Shown one piece after another: positions 62,100 through 64,000 of a stretch of DNA of 64,000 bases. Position numbers and translations under genes: made by a program. Below the pieces are notes generated by a model. It saw nothing but the letters and a program-made list of their open reading frames with translations. It was not told the DNA's origin and did not search any database. Position 1 is the first letter of the stretch. Each line of letters begins with the position of its first letter. The DNA lies in NCBI GenBank assembly GCA_944548615.1, contig OX155978.1:7176609-7240608 (forward strand). Reading direction: 5' to 3'. The stretch is from Micropterix aruncella (lineage: Eukaryota > Arthropoda > Insecta > Lepidoptera > Micropterigidae).

Positions 62100-62700
62100 T
62101 TTATTTTATCTGCATCCAAACTTTTCTCTGGTCGTAACGGTCTCCGTTCCATCGGGTTCAGAAGAGGGAGGAAGAGAGAGTGCACCCGTGGTCGCGCGCC
62201 CACCTGTGCTCTATAATATAGCCTGCGCACTTGACTGCTTCCGAACAATGGACTCTGAGAAGACTAAAGAAGTCACTAGAATCTACAATGCAGTCGCTAT
62301 GGCCGAACACGGCTAGAAGGATATATGACGTATACATAAGCCATTGTTTACTTACGGTACGCTTGCCTTATTGCGTGCCTAGGCCTAGTCAGGCGGCGTG
62401 GATTTGAATAAATACTCGCCTGCGAAGATCACTATTTTGCTACTGTCTACAATAACACCTCCAATATTGTTAATGTAATACTGCAAGTATAATATACTTA
62501 ACTGCAGTTAATATACTGCGGGTTATGCTCTATTTTTAAAATAAAAACAAATAAAATATGAAACCATACATTAACCAGTTTTTTTTCTCTAACGACTGCG
62601 ATAATATAATCAGTAGACAAGTTTTAAAATATGTAATAAGTTAATGTATCTAGTTACATGATTTCATAATAAAAGAGTGGCGTTTGTTAAGCATAATAAG
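62100..62700. other. Noncoding, LTR-like elements
   Basis: CTCTATAATATAGCC at about 62210 and AATAAA at about 62407, about 200 bp apart, with a GC-richer block before. A solo LTR is possible, but no ends were found. Confidence 0.25.
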
Positions 62701-62705
62701 AATTG

Positions 62706-63720
62706 CATTTTTTTTATTTGTTGAGTGGGGCTTTTTTAAGGTCTTTATGAGCCTTGTAACACTGCGACCATTGCTGATCTATTGTGTTCGCCACCTACTA
62801 TAGTTCTGCGCTAAGCCTCGTGTCATTTAAGAATCTCAACAAGCTTTTGGCGCCAGATTGTTTTACCTCCTCAGGTTGGAGGCAATGACCACCCAAGTGG
62901 GTGTATCTTTTACGCATCAGCGGGCCACACTCGCATATGATGCAGGGGCGTTTTCTCTGCCCCTTGGCGGAAAATGCACATTTTTGTGTCTCAGAGCTTG
63001 AGGTTGAACATTATTTATTATTATTTATTAGTTTCAAATATTATTCAAGAGCATTACAGACGAATCCAATTCGCCCTTGAATATTAAAGCTAGAGTGTAA
63101 GTCTAAAAATAAATAATTTACATAACTAAATTAACGCTAACATTGAACAAGAAAAAAAACATAAAAATATAAAACTAAATAAAAGACAGATTATGATAAA
63201 CATGAGATAGCAGGGAGTTGGCTTTTAGCTGCCAAAGGGATATACAAAAGATGTATATTTCTGTGGACAAGAATTAAGAAGAGCTATAACCCTTCCCACT
63301 GGCCTGTCTACAAAAATATTTGTACGATGGTACGGCACATTAAACAATAGACGCGTTCTCCTCGCTGTGTAATTTACCGGTACGTACAATCAAACTTACA
63401 TAGTATCTCTGGCAAATAAATAGTTCCTTGAATTAAATTATATGCAAATATAATTAGGGAAATATAATATAATATAAAGTTTGTTCAGGCCACAATGCCC
63501 CGTGAGCGCCCTCGCCAATATGCGTAGATTGTTCCTATTTAGCGATAATTCCTCACTGGTAGTATTATGGTCGTAAGCCTTAACTAGCGCTTTGGAATGA
63601 TTTAAACCTGGCGTGTTGTTCCAGTGGTTGACGGATTGTTCTAAACATATATTTTTGAGCATTAGGTTTACAAGGCTTTTTGGTACGCCACAGCAAGGTT
63701 CAGGGCCGTATAATTGCATT
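62706..63720 (-). pseudogene. RNase H-bearing LINE 3' end, copy N3, split by an insertion
   Basis: Minus strand. 63480-63719 reads NLRILARALTGHCGLN and the upstream NTPGLNHSKALVKAYD. 62706-63000 carries the Cys-motif part and the shared 3' end. The break at 63001-63479 is filled by family C copy 2 and AT-rich sequence. Confidence 0.75.
63011..63330 (-). mobile_element. Family C dispersed repeat, copy 2, nested in LINE copy N3
   Basis: Nearly the same as 47198-47515. The left edge is an ATTATTTATT repeat. It splits the conserved LINE tail, so it is younger than N3. Confidence 0.7.
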
Positions 63721-63907
63721 GTAAGAATAACATTTTGTACCTAGTGAATATTCAATTTATCTGCTTAACATTCTTTCAATGCTAAGTACCTACACAAACA
63801 TATATGTACATAGGTAAAAGTAGGTGGTGTTGCCTTTAGGGAGTGCAATCTTGAAGCAAAATCTTCAATATCGATATTTGCAAGATTTAAGATATCAGTC
63901 TTGTAAG

Positions 63908-64000
63908 GGGCCATCCACATATTACGTAATCACGTTTTAGGGATTTTCGGACCCCCCCCCCCCCTCCCTCATGTCAACGGACATAATCAACGCCCCTCCC
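63908..64000. mobile_element. Edge of a C-rich MITE
   Basis: GGGGCCATCCACATATTACG then TAATCACGTTTTAGGG, followed by poly-C. Similar to ends seen in the 33600-34048 element. It runs out of the window. Confidence 0.45.

Overview
The window reads as a transposon-rich insect genome, most likely a moth or butterfly. It is AT-rich, has very long (TA)n microsatellites, and has small genes split by introns loaded with mobile DNA. Two paralogous genes resemble the lepidopteran ommochrome-binding-protein-like family. There is no bacterial or phage architecture: no operons, no ribosome binding sites, no CRISPR array. All family calls are from motif recognition; no search was run.

Five host genes could be rebuilt exon by exon with consistent splice phases. 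(1) An ommochrome-binding-like gene, 3 exons, 6728-8416 (+), 303 codons. (2) Its paralogue, 23266-25097 (+), same exon sizes, also 303 codons. (3) CRIPT, 2 exons, 28253-33418 (+), 100 codons. (4) A single-exon POLE3/Chrac-14 histone-fold gene at 40473-40835 (-). (5) GDP-L-fucose synthase (Gmer/GFUS), 7 coding exons over 12 kb, 49320-61232 (-), 327 codons. A possible last exon of a small secreted peptide lies at 41614-41702.

Nearly everything else is mobile DNA or its debris. From left to right: the 5' part of a BEL/Pao LTR retrotransposon (1-about 3180); a (TA)n block; copies of a dispersed retroposon-like repeat here called family A; a solo LTR (10349-11347) and a 5'-truncated Jockey/CR1-like LINE (12166-15440), both inserted into an inverted array of about 119-bp units (family M); a hairpin-bearing element (family P); more family A; a 1.25-kb (TA)n tract (26097-27348); several TTAA-flanked MITEs; a complete but nested mariner (34759-37172); fragments of several LINEs and of hAT and PIF/Harbinger elements; and a complete DNA transposon of uncertain superfamily (41871-45954) with perfect 31-bp terminal inverted repeats, seven 17-bp iterons and a DDE-like transposase, lying between two (TA)n tracts.

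The best candidates for something undescribed are that transposon, family A (3'-anchored copies with 12-15 bp target-site duplications but no poly(A) tail), and family P with its conserved 41-bp-arm hairpin. For the host genes, three points stand out: an apparent Tyr-to-Phe change in the YxxxK motif of the fucose synthase, a MITE abutting the same gene's stop codon, and the intact duplicated ommochrome-binding-like pair, which differ mainly in what invaded their introns.
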